Under the pieces are notes generated by a model. That model was not told where the DNA came from. It saw only the letters and a program-made list of their open reading frames with translations, and ran no database searches. A DNA stretch of 64,000 nucleotides from JAMQPK01 sp963761975 (lineage in GTDB: Bacteria; Acidobacteriota; Vicinamibacteria; Vicinamibacterales; JAMQPK01), in the NCBI GenBank assembly GCA_963761975.1, contig CAVXIR010000004.1, positions 1 through 64,000 of the forward strand, in the 5' to 3' direction. Below are positions 54,770 to 64,000 of the stretch, piece after piece (position 1 is the stretch's first letter; each line of letters starts with the position of its first letter). The position numbers were made by a program, and so were the translations under genes.

Positions 54770-55936
54770 ATGCTCAACACGCTCGCCGTCTCGGGCTATC
54801 GCTCGCTCAGAGATTTCGTCATCTCGCTCGATCGACTGAATCTGGTCACGGGCCCGAATGGCAGCGGCAAATCGAATCTCTATCGCGCGTTGCGGCTGCT
54901 TGCCGAGATCGCACAGGGCGGCATCATTCAGTCTCTCGCGCGTGAAGGCGGGCTGCAGTCGACCTTGTGGGCCGGTCCCGAACGGTTCTCGCGCGCGATG
55001 TTGAGCGGCGATCAGCCTGTTCAAGGCGGACCTCGTAAAAATCGCGTCAGCCTACGGCTGGGTTTTGCAGCTGATGACTTCAGTTATGCCATCGATCTCG
55101 GGCTGCCACCCGGCTTGAGCGGCGCATTCGGACACGATCCCGAGATCAAGCGCGAATGCATCTGGACCGGGCAGACGCTTCGCCCGTCCGCCATGCTCGT
55201 CGATCGCCGTGCGTCGCTCGTCAAGAGCCGTGCAGACGAGGGAAATGATGGCTGGGCGATTGTGACCAATGGCCTCGCCTCTTTCGACAGCATGATGACG
55301 CATTGCGCCGACCCGCGGCGCACGCCCGAAATGCTGATGCTGCGCGAGGAGATGCGTGCGTGGCGCTTTTACGATCATTTCCGCACCGATGCCTCCGCCC
55401 CGGCCCGACAGCCGCAAATCGGCACGCACACGCCGGTCCTCAGCCATGACGGCGCCGACCTTGCGGCCGCGTTGCAAACGATTCGTCAGATCGGCGAAAC
55501 GGAAGCGCTCGACGCGGCGGTCGAAGATGCGTTCCCGGGCGGGCGCGTTGACGTCAAATACAGCGAGGGGTGGTTCGAAGTCGAAATGCGGCAGCATGGA
55601 CTGCTCCGCCCGCTAAAGGCGGCCGAGTTGTCTGACGGCACCTTGCGATACCTGTTGTGGGTGGCGGCGCTACTGACACCGCGGCCGCCGGGCTTGCTCG
55701 TCCTCAACGAGCCGGAAACGAGCCTTCATCCCGACCTTCTCCCGCCACTTGGCCGTCTCATCGCGCAAACGGCCCAGCGCTCGCAGGTCATCGTCGTATC
55801 GCACGCGCCCGCCTTGATTGACGAGTTGCAGCAACTGCCAGAATGCAAGTCCATTACGCTCGAGAAGAAGCTCGGGCAGTCAGTGACGGCCGGAGATGAT
55901 AAGGACCGGCCGGCCTGGAGCTGGCCGGCAAGATAA
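54770..55936 (+). CDS. AAA (SMC/OLD-type) ATPase
   Basis: 388-residue ATPase. Walker A GPNGSGKSN is near residue 29, the ABC-type signature-like LSDGTLRYL is in the last third, and LVLNEPETSLHPDLLPPL (Walker B with D-loop) and SHAPALIDEL follow. It is the AAA_21/RecF-like form without a TOPRIM nuclease. Proteins of this type are often part of defence or toxin modules. It ends two bases before the convergent ADP-ribosyltransferase-like gene. Partnership with that gene is inference. Confidence 0.85.
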   Translation: MLNTLAVSGYRSLRDFVISLDRLNLVTGPNGSGKSNLYRALRLLAEIAQGGIIQSLAREGGLQSTLWAGPERFSRAMLSGDQPVQGGPRKNRVSLRLGFAADDFSYAIDLGLPPGLSGAFGHDPEIKRECIWTGQTLRPSAMLVDRRASLVKSRADEGNDGWAIVTNGLASFDSMMTHCADPRRTPEMLMLREEMRAWRFYDHFRTDASAPARQPQIGTHTPVLSHDGADLAAALQTIRQIGETEALDAAVEDAFPGGRVDVKYSEGWFEVEMRQHGLLRPLKAAELSDGTLRYLLWVAALLTPRPPGLLVLNEPETSLHPDLLPPLGRLIAQTAQRSQVIVVSHAPALIDELQQLPECKSITLEKKLGQSVTAGDDKDRPAWSWPAR

Positions 55937-55938
55937 CG

Positions 55939-56927
55939 TCAAATCAAATTCGCGCTGTCGTGAATCAGGACGGCTTCCGCTTCTTTGTAGGGCCGATTCA
56001 TCTGAACGGTTTCCAGAAACGACATGAAAAGGCGCTCAACTGGCACCGACTGCCGATGAAGGACCCTGTCGTGGTTCGATCTCGCTCGTTGAAGTGGCTC
56101 ATCGCGACCTCGAAACTGAAAGTCGCGGATATGAGGCTGTTCCTGTACGAGTGCGGTTGCTCCCGATACGAAGACCCGCGATACAGCACGAGAGTCGAGT
56201 GTCCGGACCGCTCGAACAGCTCGCGCACGAAGGCCAACCTGTGCAGGATGTGGTCCGCACGGCATTGCTTGCTCCACAATCCGTTGAAGAGATCTGGGTC
56301 TCGAACCTGTTTGCCTTCATAAGACGCGAGGCCCAACTCGGCGAGCACGATGCGGTGTCCCTTGACGAGTTCTCCGAAGTGGAAGCTGCGAACGTATCGG
56401 TCGGCGAACGCCTCTTCGACTTCCCAGAGGTCCGCCTCGCTCATGTAGCGCTCGAGATCTGTCCACAGCCTCGCATCGCCCGTCCTTGTCGACAAATCCA
56501 GACGGGCTCCGGATTTCAGAAACACTGACTCACGTGTCAACCAGGCCCCAACGTCCGCGCGGAGAGAGGCGATGCGGGCCTCCGACGCAGCTCGCCTGGC
56601 GAGGTCCGCTGGAATCTCCAACCGCCGGTCAAGCCGCGAGATAATCTCAGCATAGAGTGTAACGTCGGCCTCGGTAGCGACGGCACTTCCCTGCGCAAAC
56701 TGACAGCCACCGACGGACTCAAACGGCAGCTCCCAACGCCAGCCTTTGTCTTCGAAGTCGAGGATTTCGACGACGAAGAAGCCCGTCGATCGCTTCACGT
56801 CGACAACACGCAGAGGCGTTCGTCGGAGATCCAGCAGACGGCATTCATTTCCGGGAACGACGTACTTGAGGTCGCCGGCATGAAAGCAGGTGTCTGGCAG
56901 CATGTCAGGGTTGAACTGGTAAACCAT
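55939..56927 (-). pseudogene. ADP-ribosyltransferase-like protein, one frameshift
   Basis: A ~330-residue protein after adding one C near 56053-56054. The C-terminal third has the pattern of an R-S-E ADP-ribosyltransferase: VLYRGSSYREQ (arginine in the first strand), then SLISATFSFEVAMSHF (S-containing second block), then the frameshifted YKEAEAVLIHDS with ExE-like E-A-E. The N-terminal ~200 residues are unrecognised. The shift turns SFIG into SFIGQSVPVERLF and restores the last block; without it the product ends SCRFWKPFR at 55998. No signal peptide. It is convergent with the AAA ATPase gene. The assignment is from motif pattern only. Confidence 0.5.
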
Positions 56928-57109
56928 ATCGGCATCCGACGGAGATGTTCTCGTAAATCCTGGTTGGCCGTCATCAATATCGCAGAGCTTTGATGACGAG
57001 AATCGGAAAGGCGAGCGCGCTCGGCTTGATCCGAGGTCGCGTTCAGCGCAGCGACGCAGCCAGAGGACTATCTGGCCACATCAAGTCGGCAACCGTCGCC
57101 CCTAAGGCA

Positions 57110-58561
57110 CTATGACCAAAGGCCCATGACAGGCGTTCCCTTGACCAATTCGCGGGGCTGATCCAGGTGATTGCGGATCTCCATGTCGGGGTCGATCCCC
57201 AAGGCGAAATACACCGTGGCCAGCAGGTCCGCCGGATGAACGGGCTTTTCTTTAGGCGAAGACGCCGTCGCGTCGGATTCGCCATATTGCGACCCGCGCG
57301 CGATCCCAGCGCCCGCCACAACCGCGCTGTAGCAATACGGCCAGTGGTCGCGCCCGTCTGGAGCGTTGGAGTTGCCCGACGTCGAAACTCCCAGCCTCGG
57401 ACTCCGGCCGAACTCGCCTACCGCAACAACGAGAGTCTCTTTCAGCATGCCACGCTGGTCCATGTCTTCGAGCAGCGCCGAAAGGCCTCGGTCCAGCTTC
57501 GGACAATGCAGATTCTTCAACGGCCGGAAGTTGGCCGCGTGCGTATCCCATGCGGTGGTTTCCGGATTCCCGTTCGCCACTGAAGGCCAATTCACTTGCA
57601 CGAACCGTGTGCCCGCCTCAATCAACCGGCGCGCCATGAGCAGGCTCTGCCCGAACGTGTGCAGACCGTACCGCTCGCGCATCTGGGGCGATTCTTTCTC
57701 CAGGTCCATCGCGTCGCGGGCCTTGCCCGATAGCACGAGATCGTAGGCCCTGCCGTAGTACTCATCCACCGCGTAGTCGTTCAAGGCTTTTTGTAGATCA
57801 GGCATCGAATCATTGACGCCTTTGAGCAGCTCGAAGCGGTCCTTCAGACGATCGGGCGGGATGTCCTTGCGCAGCGACAGATCCTCGAGTTTTACCTGTT
57901 TGGCCGGATCCTGGTACATCCGATATGGATCGTAGGCCTTGCCCAGAAATCCCGCGCTGCCGCCCTTGCCGATAATTCCTGATTCCTGCAGTGGGCGCGG
58001 CAGTTCAACGAACGGCAGCACCGGATCGATCGACGGCTTCAGCTTCGATACTTGACTCCCGGCGGTGGGAAAGTCGGCAGGGGAAGGCGGTTCCAGCTGA
58101 CCCGATGGAGAAACCCTGTCGGGGGGATAGCCGGTCAGCATCTGGTAGATCGCCGCCGTGTGGTTGAACAAGCCGTTCGGCGTATAGCTCATCGAACGTA
58201 TCAACGTGGCCTTGTCCAGATGCTGCGCCATCATCGGCATGTGCTCGCCGATCCAGGTGCCGGGGATTGCGGTCTTAATGGGCTTGAACTCACCTCGAAT
58301 GTTCGCCGGCGCATCGGGCTTGGGATCCCAGATATCGATGTGCGACGGTCCGCCCTGCAGGAAGACCATCACCACATTCTTGGCCGCCCCCCAGCCGCGC
58401 GCACCTGCGTATTTGCTGGCAGCCTGGGCCGCGTGGGCCTCGCGCCAGAAAAAGAAGTGCGGAAGACTCAGGCCCATCATGCCGATGGAGCCGATACGCA
58501 GCAGTTCGCGCCGGGTGGGTCCCTCGCAGTTGCAGCCACGATGTCCGGGAAGATTCAGCAT
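57110..58561 (-). CDS. DUF1501 secreted protein
   Basis: 483-residue protein exported by Tat: the start MLNLPGHRGCNCEGPTRREL carries the twin arginine, then LLRIGSIGMMGLSLPHFFFW. The DUF1501 core (sulfatase-like fold) shows NVVMVFLQGGPSHIDIWDPKP, IGEHMPMMA, GLFNHTAAIYQMLTGYPP, WDTHAANFRPL and GEFGRSPR. The ATG at 58561 is chosen over 58615. It follows the DUF1549/DUF1553 gene by about ten bases, the usual partner. The substrate is unknown. Confidence 0.92.
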   Translation of the reverse strand: MLNLPGHRGCNCEGPTRRELLRIGSIGMMGLSLPHFFFWREAHAAQAASKYAGARGWGAAKNVVMVFLQGGPSHIDIWDPKPDAPANIRGEFKPIKTAIPGTWIGEHMPMMAQHLDKATLIRSMSYTPNGLFNHTAAIYQMLTGYPPDRVSPSGQLEPPSPADFPTAGSQVSKLKPSIDPVLPFVELPRPLQESGIIGKGGSAGFLGKAYDPYRMYQDPAKQVKLEDLSLRKDIPPDRLKDRFELLKGVNDSMPDLQKALNDYAVDEYYGRAYDLVLSGKARDAMDLEKESPQMRERYGLHTFGQSLLMARRLIEAGTRFVQVNWPSVANGNPETTAWDTHAANFRPLKNLHCPKLDRGLSALLEDMDQRGMLKETLVVAVGEFGRSPRLGVSTSGNSNAPDGRDHWPYCYSAVVAGAGIARGSQYGESDATASSPKEKPVHPADLLATVYFALGIDPDMEIRNHLDQPRELVKGTPVMGLWS

Positions 58562-58572
58562 GATGTGGCCCC

Positions 58573-60780
58573 TTAATAGATGTACAAGAACGCTTTGCTG
58601 TTGACGAGCGCCCAAAGGAGATCTTGGACGCGGCTGCCCTTGGCTGCGGTAGACAGGTATTTCATTCCACGCTGGCGTTCCTCCAGTGTCGGAAGGCGGC
58701 TCAGGGCCGCAAGATAGAGCTCGTCCACCATGATCTCGTCATTCGTGCCGCTCAAAATCAGCGTGGCCACGCGCCCTTTCGGATCCGCGACGGCATCGGA
58801 AATCGTTTTGCCATTCACCAGATTCAGCGCCTGCGGGAGACTGAAATCGGATCGCCGCTCACACTCGCAGGATGACTCCCGCGCCGGACGTCCGAACACA
58901 TCAAGAAACCCCTCTCGGCCGACGTGCGGGTCAACTAATTGCGAAGCGGCCGTGTCCTCGGGAACGTCGGGGAAACGCGGCCTGACGCCCGCCGCCGAGG
59001 CAACCGCGTCCATCAGTTCCTCGGCTGAAAGACGCCGCGGAATGGCATGGGAAAAGTTGTCGCGGTCGTTGGCGTTCCACTCGTTGGTGACGATCGACGC
59101 CTGATACGTCCGCGAATTGACGATAGTGCGCATCAGATGGCGCAAGTCGAACTGGTGCGCCACGAAATCCTTCGTCAGCGCGTCCAACAGGGCCGGATTC
59201 GAAGGCGGATTGGACGCGCGAATGTCGTCGACCGGATCGATGATGCCCTTGCCCACGAAATAGCTCCACATCCGGTTGGCGATCGCTTTGGCAAAAAACG
59301 GATTGTCTTTGGAAGTCAGCCATTCCGCCAGTGCCTCGCGCCGCTGCGGGCCGTCGGGAACGGGCGCGCCGCTCGAAGCGAGCATGAACTGCGGCTTCAT
59401 GACGCGCCCGTCCTTGGGATGCTTCATCTCGTACTCGGCGCGCTGATCGAAAACGATCTCCTCGCCGATTTCAAATCCGGCGCGAATTCCCACCGCCGAG
59501 AAGAACGCCGACATCTGGTAATACTGATCCTGCGTCCAGCGCTCGAACGGATGATCGTGGCACTGCGCGCACACCATGCGGACGCCCAGAAATACCTGCG
59601 TCGTTTTCTCCATCGCAGGTTTGGCCTCGCGCGTGACTCGGAAATAATTCACGGCCGGATTGTCGTAGGAGCTTCCGCGAGCCGTCAGCAACTCGCGCAC
59701 CAAGGTGTCATAGGGACGGTTCGAGGCGATCGCATCATGAATCCATTGCTGGAATTCGTAAGCGCCTTTCTCGCCGAGAAACTTGCGGCTGGATTGCAGC
59801 AGATCGCCCCACTTCACCGTCCAGTGATCCACGTACTCGGAACTCGCGATCAGCTTGTCGATCATTTTCGCGCGCTTGGCGCGCGACGGACTGGGATCGT
59901 CAAGGAAGGCACGGACGCGTTCCGGTGAAGGCAAACGTCCTGTCAGATCGAGTGAGACTCGGCGAAAGAACGTCGCCTCGTCCGTCGGACCCGACGGTTG
60001 AATCTTGAGCCGTTCGAGCTTGGCGTCGACGAGGCGATCGATATAGTTATGCTGCGGAAGCGGCTTCCAGACGAACCCCGGCTTGGGATTCAACACCGTC
60101 ACCGGAATCGCCCCGAACTTGCCCTGATAGCGCACCAGCAAGGTCGCTTCTCCCACGCGCTCGCCCCGAATGAGAGGTCTGTCCACGGTTGTGTCGGCTT
60201 CGACCAGCGCCACGTCGGGCACGTTCGATTCAATGATTGTTTCGCGCGTCACATCACGCAGCTCGTCATCCTGGTAGCGGGCGACCACTTTGAGCGACAC
60301 GGACTCGCCCGGCTTGGTCATGAAAATCTCTTTGGGTTCGGCGCGCAGCTCGACGACGAGGTCTGTCGCCGGATCGCCGTATGGGATCCCCTGCGCGATC
60401 CAGTTGTATATCGCCTTGTAGTAATCGGAATCCTTCGCGAACCGGCGGCCGCCGCCGTGCGCGACCTCCTGCGACGGTTTCGCCAGCATGAGGCTCCTGC
60501 CGGGATCTGCCCGGTTGAAGCGGCGGCCCGCCAGGTCGTAGAGCAACGCTTCGTAATCGAACCGCGAATCGTATCCGCGCAGAGAGAGCTTGAAGCCGTT
60601 TTTTCCCTTGGCCGCGCCATGACAGGCGCCGGCTGTGCATCCGACCTTGTTGAGAATCGGCGCAATGTCGCGCAGAAATGTCACGCGTGAGGTCGAAGGG
60701 GTCACCTGCGCGACGAGCGGCGCGGCGGCGAAACCAAGGGCGGCCGCGACGACACTAAGGCCGAGAACCGCTTTCAGCAT
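58573..60780 (-). CDS. DUF1549/DUF1553 (PSCyt2/PSD1) exported protein
   Basis: 735-residue protein with signal peptide (MLKAVLGLSVVAAALGFAAAPLVAQ). A haem-like CTAGACH lies near residues 48-54, a Big_2-like domain at ~150-230, DUF1549 with DRLVDAKLERLKIQPSGPTDEATFFRRVSLDLTGRLP, the conserved CAQCHDHPFERWTQDQYY, and DUF1553 at the end (DNPFFAKAIANRMWSYFVGKGI, LFDVRH-like LRHLMRTIVNSRTYQ). It is the classic planctomycete-type module. It overlaps the upstream hypothetical gene by 26 bp. Polymer breakdown is a family-level guess. Confidence 0.92.
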   Translation of the reverse strand: MLKAVLGLSVVAAALGFAAAPLVAQVTPSTSRVTFLRDIAPILNKVGCTAGACHGAAKGKNGFKLSLRGYDSRFDYEALLYDLAGRRFNRADPGRSLMLAKPSQEVAHGGGRRFAKDSDYYKAIYNWIAQGIPYGDPATDLVVELRAEPKEIFMTKPGESVSLKVVARYQDDELRDVTRETIIESNVPDVALVEADTTVDRPLIRGERVGEATLLVRYQGKFGAIPVTVLNPKPGFVWKPLPQHNYIDRLVDAKLERLKIQPSGPTDEATFFRRVSLDLTGRLPSPERVRAFLDDPSPSRAKRAKMIDKLIASSEYVDHWTVKWGDLLQSSRKFLGEKGAYEFQQWIHDAIASNRPYDTLVRELLTARGSSYDNPAVNYFRVTREAKPAMEKTTQVFLGVRMVCAQCHDHPFERWTQDQYYQMSAFFSAVGIRAGFEIGEEIVFDQRAEYEMKHPKDGRVMKPQFMLASSGAPVPDGPQRREALAEWLTSKDNPFFAKAIANRMWSYFVGKGIIDPVDDIRASNPPSNPALLDALTKDFVAHQFDLRHLMRTIVNSRTYQASIVTNEWNANDRDNFSHAIPRRLSAEELMDAVASAAGVRPRFPDVPEDTAASQLVDPHVGREGFLDVFGRPARESSCECERRSDFSLPQALNLVNGKTISDAVADPKGRVATLILSGTNDEIMVDELYLAALSRLPTLEERQRGMKYLSTAAKGSRVQDLLWALVNSKAFLYIY

Positions 60781-62881
60781 TGGCTCCTACCTCGTCTACT
60801 TTCACAGTAATTGGCCTCGACACGATATCTTCCTGCTCGCCGCCACCGAGGTTCAGCCTGCCCGTAATGAACATGTCGTACGTGGACGGCCGTGTGAGCT
60901 TCGTCGTGGTCATCAGGAACGTCCCGGACGAAGCGTCCTGCGCATCAGGTTGCATGTCGATCACGCGCACATCGGTGGAGCCCACCATTTCGGCAGTGAC
61001 CGTTTTCGGCAAGGCCTGCGTCGCATCTCGTGGAATCCACTTCCAGCGAAATTTGATTTGGTCGCCCTCCGCCATTCGCGTGCGCTCGACCATGGTCACT
61101 TCGAGCGTTGCGGCGCTCGGCTTGGTTGGCGCCGTGACCAACTCGAATCCCATCCATGGCGCGGTCAGGGACCGCTGCCGGTCGACCGCACCCTGCTCGC
61201 TCGCACCGACGACGTTTACGATCATTCCCGGCCCGTCAGCCCTGCGCACGACCGTCGAGCCATCGCGCAACACACCCACTCCTTCCACGGTCAAGTCCAG
61301 TGAATCAAACGTCTCGCCCTGTTCAGCGGTGAGAATCAGCACTCCCCGACTGTTGCGATTCTGAGGTGTGTCCTTCAGTGGCAGCCCAGCCACGACGTGG
61401 CCGCCTTCCACCCGCAATCCTTTTGGCGCATTCGCGACGCGCAACTGGATGTCGTCTTCGAAACCTTGTCGCTGGACGGTCACGGGCACGACCACGGAAC
61501 CCGCCGCGGGGACGTTCACGAACGCTGAATTCAAGATGAGCCGGAAGTCCTGGGCGACCGGCTGTACATTGAGCCGGTACGCGTAGCTTGGGCCGCCGCG
61601 CAGTGCCAGATCCTCGACCGTGACGGTGACCTGTTTCACGCCCTCAGGCGTTTGCAGTCGTAAGATCGGATCACCGGCCGTGCGGCTCTGGTTGACGTTG
61701 AAGAGATCCTCGGCCAGCGGCTCGTCACCCGATCGTCCCAAGAGTTTGCCGTCCTCGTCGCGCACCGTGATGACCGCCATCAGCTTTGACGTTCCCAACT
61801 CGCGAGCCTGGATGCGAAATATCATTCCCCTGCCGGGCGGCACGCGAAGCGTGTAGCGATCCACCTGACCCGCTGCAGCCAAGCGCGCATTGATGGTCAC
61901 GGGTAAGCTGATCGCCGCATCACCCACTGGTCCGGTGACCTCAGGATCGTCTCCGACAGCGAACGGCACCGGCAGCGCAGGACTGCCAGGCAGGTTCACA
62001 AACACCTGCCGCACGCTCGAGCCGATACTCCGCAGGTCCGTCGTGATTTTCTCGGGACCGAGCGACGTCACGACCAGCTCTCCGCGCCTTCCACCCAAAG
62101 GAAATACGTCGCGCGGATAGGAGTAGGAACCCACTTTCAAACGATAGAAATTGGCGGTCTGCGTGGAAAAGCGCGCGTCTCGCAAGACGAGGTAGTAATT
62201 GCCGTCTCGGGGGAAGGCAACGTCGACTCTGGCATCGAGGCCGAGCAACGGCTCGTCTTCGCTGCGCGCGATCACTCTGCCGTTTGAATCGAGAATCTCG
62301 AGCAGCGGATCGATCGCCGATCCGCAACGCCGCGCTTCGACTTCGATCACTCGCTTTTCACCGGCCTTGGCGCTCAGGCGGAACATATCGCGCTCGGGCC
62401 CGCGCAAGGTGCCATTCACCGTAAAGGGCGGCGCTGGCAGCGGCTGCGCCGTCTCCATGGTGTCGCTGGTGTTGGGAAGCGCGCCGGGCTGCGATTCGTC
62501 CTCGGTCAGTTCAGAAAACGCGCCGACGGTAAAAAGCTGGACATTCGAAATGCCCTCGCTCGTCACGATCCGGATCGGGTAGACGCCGACAGGGACGTCC
62601 GCAATCGGTTCGACCAGGAATGTCGCGTACCGACCCTCGACTTGCGTCGGACCGTCCGGCATCGGCGCTGGCTCGTCTGGAGTCAAGAGCGTGAACGAAG
62701 CCGGCATCGTCGAGTGAATCTTCGCGCCCTCACCGAGATTCCTGCCCGCCAGCGTCAGTGTGAAGGGCTTGCCCTTCTGCGCTCCACGTGGCTGCAATTC
62801 GGTGATCATCGGCTGAGCTGAGAGGCTCGACGCTGAGACCATCAACGCCGAGACGACGAATGGCAACAACCGCCACTTCAT
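60755..62881 (-). CDS. Exported pre-peptidase/IPT-like beta-rich protein
   Basis: 708-residue secreted protein (signal MKWRLLPFVVSALMVSASSLSA). An IPT/TIG-like domain begins at MITELQPRGAQKGKPFTLTLAGRNLG. Two or more pre-peptidase C-terminal domains (for example DMFRLSAKAGEKRVIEVEARR, DRYTLRVPPGRGMIFRIQA) and Ig-like domains follow. No catalytic motif is visible. It overlaps the WD40 gene by ATGA and the DUF1549 gene by 26 bp, so it is part of the operon and may bind the polymer target. Confidence 0.82.
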   Translation of the reverse strand: MKWRLLPFVVSALMVSASSLSAQPMITELQPRGAQKGKPFTLTLAGRNLGEGAKIHSTMPASFTLLTPDEPAPMPDGPTQVEGRYATFLVEPIADVPVGVYPIRIVTSEGISNVQLFTVGAFSELTEDESQPGALPNTSDTMETAQPLPAPPFTVNGTLRGPERDMFRLSAKAGEKRVIEVEARRCGSAIDPLLEILDSNGRVIARSEDEPLLGLDARVDVAFPRDGNYYLVLRDARFSTQTANFYRLKVGSYSYPRDVFPLGGRRGELVVTSLGPEKITTDLRSIGSSVRQVFVNLPGSPALPVPFAVGDDPEVTGPVGDAAISLPVTINARLAAAGQVDRYTLRVPPGRGMIFRIQARELGTSKLMAVITVRDEDGKLLGRSGDEPLAEDLFNVNQSRTAGDPILRLQTPEGVKQVTVTVEDLALRGGPSYAYRLNVQPVAQDFRLILNSAFVNVPAAGSVVVPVTVQRQGFEDDIQLRVANAPKGLRVEGGHVVAGLPLKDTPQNRNSRGVLILTAEQGETFDSLDLTVEGVGVLRDGSTVVRRADGPGMIVNVVGASEQGAVDRQRSLTAPWMGFELVTAPTKPSAATLEVTMVERTRMAEGDQIKFRWKWIPRDATQALPKTVTAEMVGSTDVRVIDMQPDAQDASSGTFLMTTTKLTRPSTYDMFITGRLNLGGGEQEDIVSRPITVKVDEVGANAESGSRP

Positions 62882-64000
62882 TGCGCACCTCCAACGAGCG
62901 GAACCGGCACGAAGCTTCTTTCCAAGGTGCAGTCCTGCGTCCCGTACAACCGGACCTGACCGTCGAATCCTCCGGTTGCCAAGTGCGCGCTATCGGGGGA
63001 AAAGGCGACGGTATAGATACCCGCTGTGTGCCCTTTGCACGATGCGAGCGCCACTCCCGATTTGGCGTCGTAGATATTTACGCTCGGACCGGCGCCGGCG
63101 ACCGCCACACGCGTGCCATCGGGCGACCAGTCAAGCGCGAAGATGGCGCCTTCCTGATCGGCGAGCTGGCGTACTAGCGTGGCGTCTTCCCCGACTTTCA
63201 TGTTGCGAGGACGATCCATTCGGTAAATGTAGGGAACACGATCCTCGCCACCAATCACAATCTCGTCCGCTTTCGGATGCCGCGCCACGGCCGCGAGTTC
63301 GCCGTGCATCTGGTTGACGTTCTCCAGGAACTGTCCGGCGCTGGCGTCGATGAGCTTCGCGGCCCGATCGCGTCCAACCGAGACGAGCCGTTTGGAATCC
63401 ATTCCGAACGCCGTCCCAAGCACCCAATTCTCGTGCGCGCTGATCTTGTAGAGTTCCTTCCCGGTGGCGGTGTCAAACGCGCGCACGGTGTTGTCCGCGC
63501 AACCGACCGCTACTTTGGACCCATCGGGCGAAAGCGACGCGCCAAACACCGTATCGCTGGTGGCTTCCACAGCCCGCAGCAACGTCCCCTCGCGCGGCTC
63601 CCAGAACTGGATCTCGCCGAAGCGAGCGGGCGTTCCGCCGCCGGCGATCATCAGGTTGCCGTCAGGTGAAAAAGCAATCGACAGGATGCGATCGGCCTTG
63701 CCAGGCAGCCGTTTCACCAAACCACTTCCATCGGCGCGATGCAGCAGGACTTCGCGATGACCACTCACCGCGAGCGTCTCGCCATCGGGCGAGAAGCGCA
63801 ACGCGGTGATCACTGGAGGCTGGTGATAGACGACGGGCTCACTCGAAACCAGTTCGGACGGCGAATCGTCTTTCGCCCCGGATCTGATCCACTCGCGAAG
63901 TATGGAGACATCGGTCGCGGCGAGCGCCGGCTGACCCATTGGCATGGACGGCTTCAGGGCTGCCGTGATGAACTGCATCACCAGGCTTTGCTCCGGCGAG
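62878..64000 (-). CDS. Cytochrome-associated WD40 protein, 5' end outside window
   Basis: Partial gene cut by the window end, since the frame is open to 64000 without a start. The visible N-terminal residues (SPEQSLVMQFITAALKPSMPMGQPALAATDVSILREWIRSGAKDD) are the end of a planctomycete-type cytochrome c domain (PSC1). Seven or so WD40 blades follow, such as ALRFSPDGETLAVSGHREVLLH and SIAFSPDGNLMIAGGG. It ends by overlapping the next gene as ATGA. It is the first visible gene of the DUF1549/DUF1501 operon. Confidence 0.88.
   Translation of the reverse strand, partial: SPEQSLVMQFITAALKPSMPMGQPALAATDVSILREWIRSGAKDDSPSELVSSEPVVYHQPPVITALRFSPDGETLAVSGHREVLLHRADGSGLVKRLPGKADRILSIAFSPDGNLMIAGGGTPARFGEIQFWEPREGTLLRAVEATSDTVFGASLSPDGSKVAVGCADNTVRAFDTATGKELYKISAHENWVLGTAFGMDSKRLVSVGRDRAAKLIDASAGQFLENVNQMHGELAAVARHPKADEIVIGGEDRVPYIYRMDRPRNMKVGEDATLVRQLADQEGAIFALDWSPDGTRVAVAGAGPSVNIYDAKSGVALASCKGHTAGIYTVAFSPDSAHLATGGFDGQVRLYGTQDCTLERSFVPVPLVGGAQ

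Overview
The window looks like a chromosomal segment of a GC-rich, free-living Gram-negative bacterium, most likely an acidobacterium of the Vicinamibacteria type. The support is inference from content: a VWFA-related protein of the acidobacterial kind, PD40 propeller and M1 peptidase genes, a DUF1501/DUF1549-DUF1553/WD40 cytochrome module shared by Planctomycetes, Verrucomicrobia and Acidobacteria, TonB, an outer-membrane barrel, a bactofilin and many intergenic repeats. No rRNA, CRISPR array, phage or autonomous transposase gene was seen. One tRNA (Pro, GGG) is present.

Layout: 0-4.1 kb holds a small HTH protein, tRNA-Pro, a ComEA-like protein with its membrane partner, a MerR regulator, der and an HU gene. 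4.1-11.3 kb holds a site-2 protease, a barrel protein, a VWA protein, a PD40 lipoprotein and an M1 aminopeptidase. 11.4-22.4 kb is a minus-strand block: GT87, priA, family-4 UDG, coaBC, gmk, yicC, an MsbA-like ABC exporter, a GT2 and UDP-glucose dehydrogenase. 22.6-31.9 kb is a plus-strand exopolysaccharide cluster: five glycosyltransferases, a membrane-anchored HtrA-like protease, a polyprenyl-phosphate sugar transferase and a UDP-glucuronate decarboxylase. Together with ugd it can make UDP-glucuronate and UDP-xylose and assemble a lipid-linked glycan. 32.5-35.3 kb is a GntR/YtrA-type regulator with an ABC ATPase and permease.

35.5-42.8 kb is a minus-strand block: pgsA, a TPR/SLH lipoprotein, hflX, a TsaC-like gene, acyl-CoA dehydrogenase, SAM hydroxide adenosyltransferase, a methyltransferase and bactofilin. 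42.9-45.3 kb holds cysteine desulfurase and mnmA, which work together in tRNA 2-thiolation. 45.3-50.2 kb holds an acetyltransferase, a small membrane protein and two polytopic GT-C-like proteins. 50.3-57 kb is an accessory region: esterase, BON lipoprotein, DUF6116-like protein, a miniature transposable element, TonB, an AAA ATPase and a convergent ADP-ribosyltransferase-like gene. 57.1-64 kb is the DUF1501/DUF1549/WD40 operon, cut by the window end.

The most striking property is the DNA between the genes. At least fifteen spacers are filled by short tandem repeats arranged as complementary left and right arms, so each can fold into a long hairpin. The motif differs between loci, but families recur. 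The repeats also invade genes: they form the signal peptide of the ComEA-like protein, a linker in the HtrA-like protease, a linker in the UDG, the first residues of one lipoprotein and the last residues of an acetyltransferase. One repeat copy carries a 158-bp MITE-like insertion with 27-bp perfect inverted ends and a 4-bp CTAG duplication; the matching empty site is elsewhere in the window. Seven single-base frameshifts, each repairable by adding or removing one C on the plus strand, interrupt five genes. They may be consensus errors or decay.
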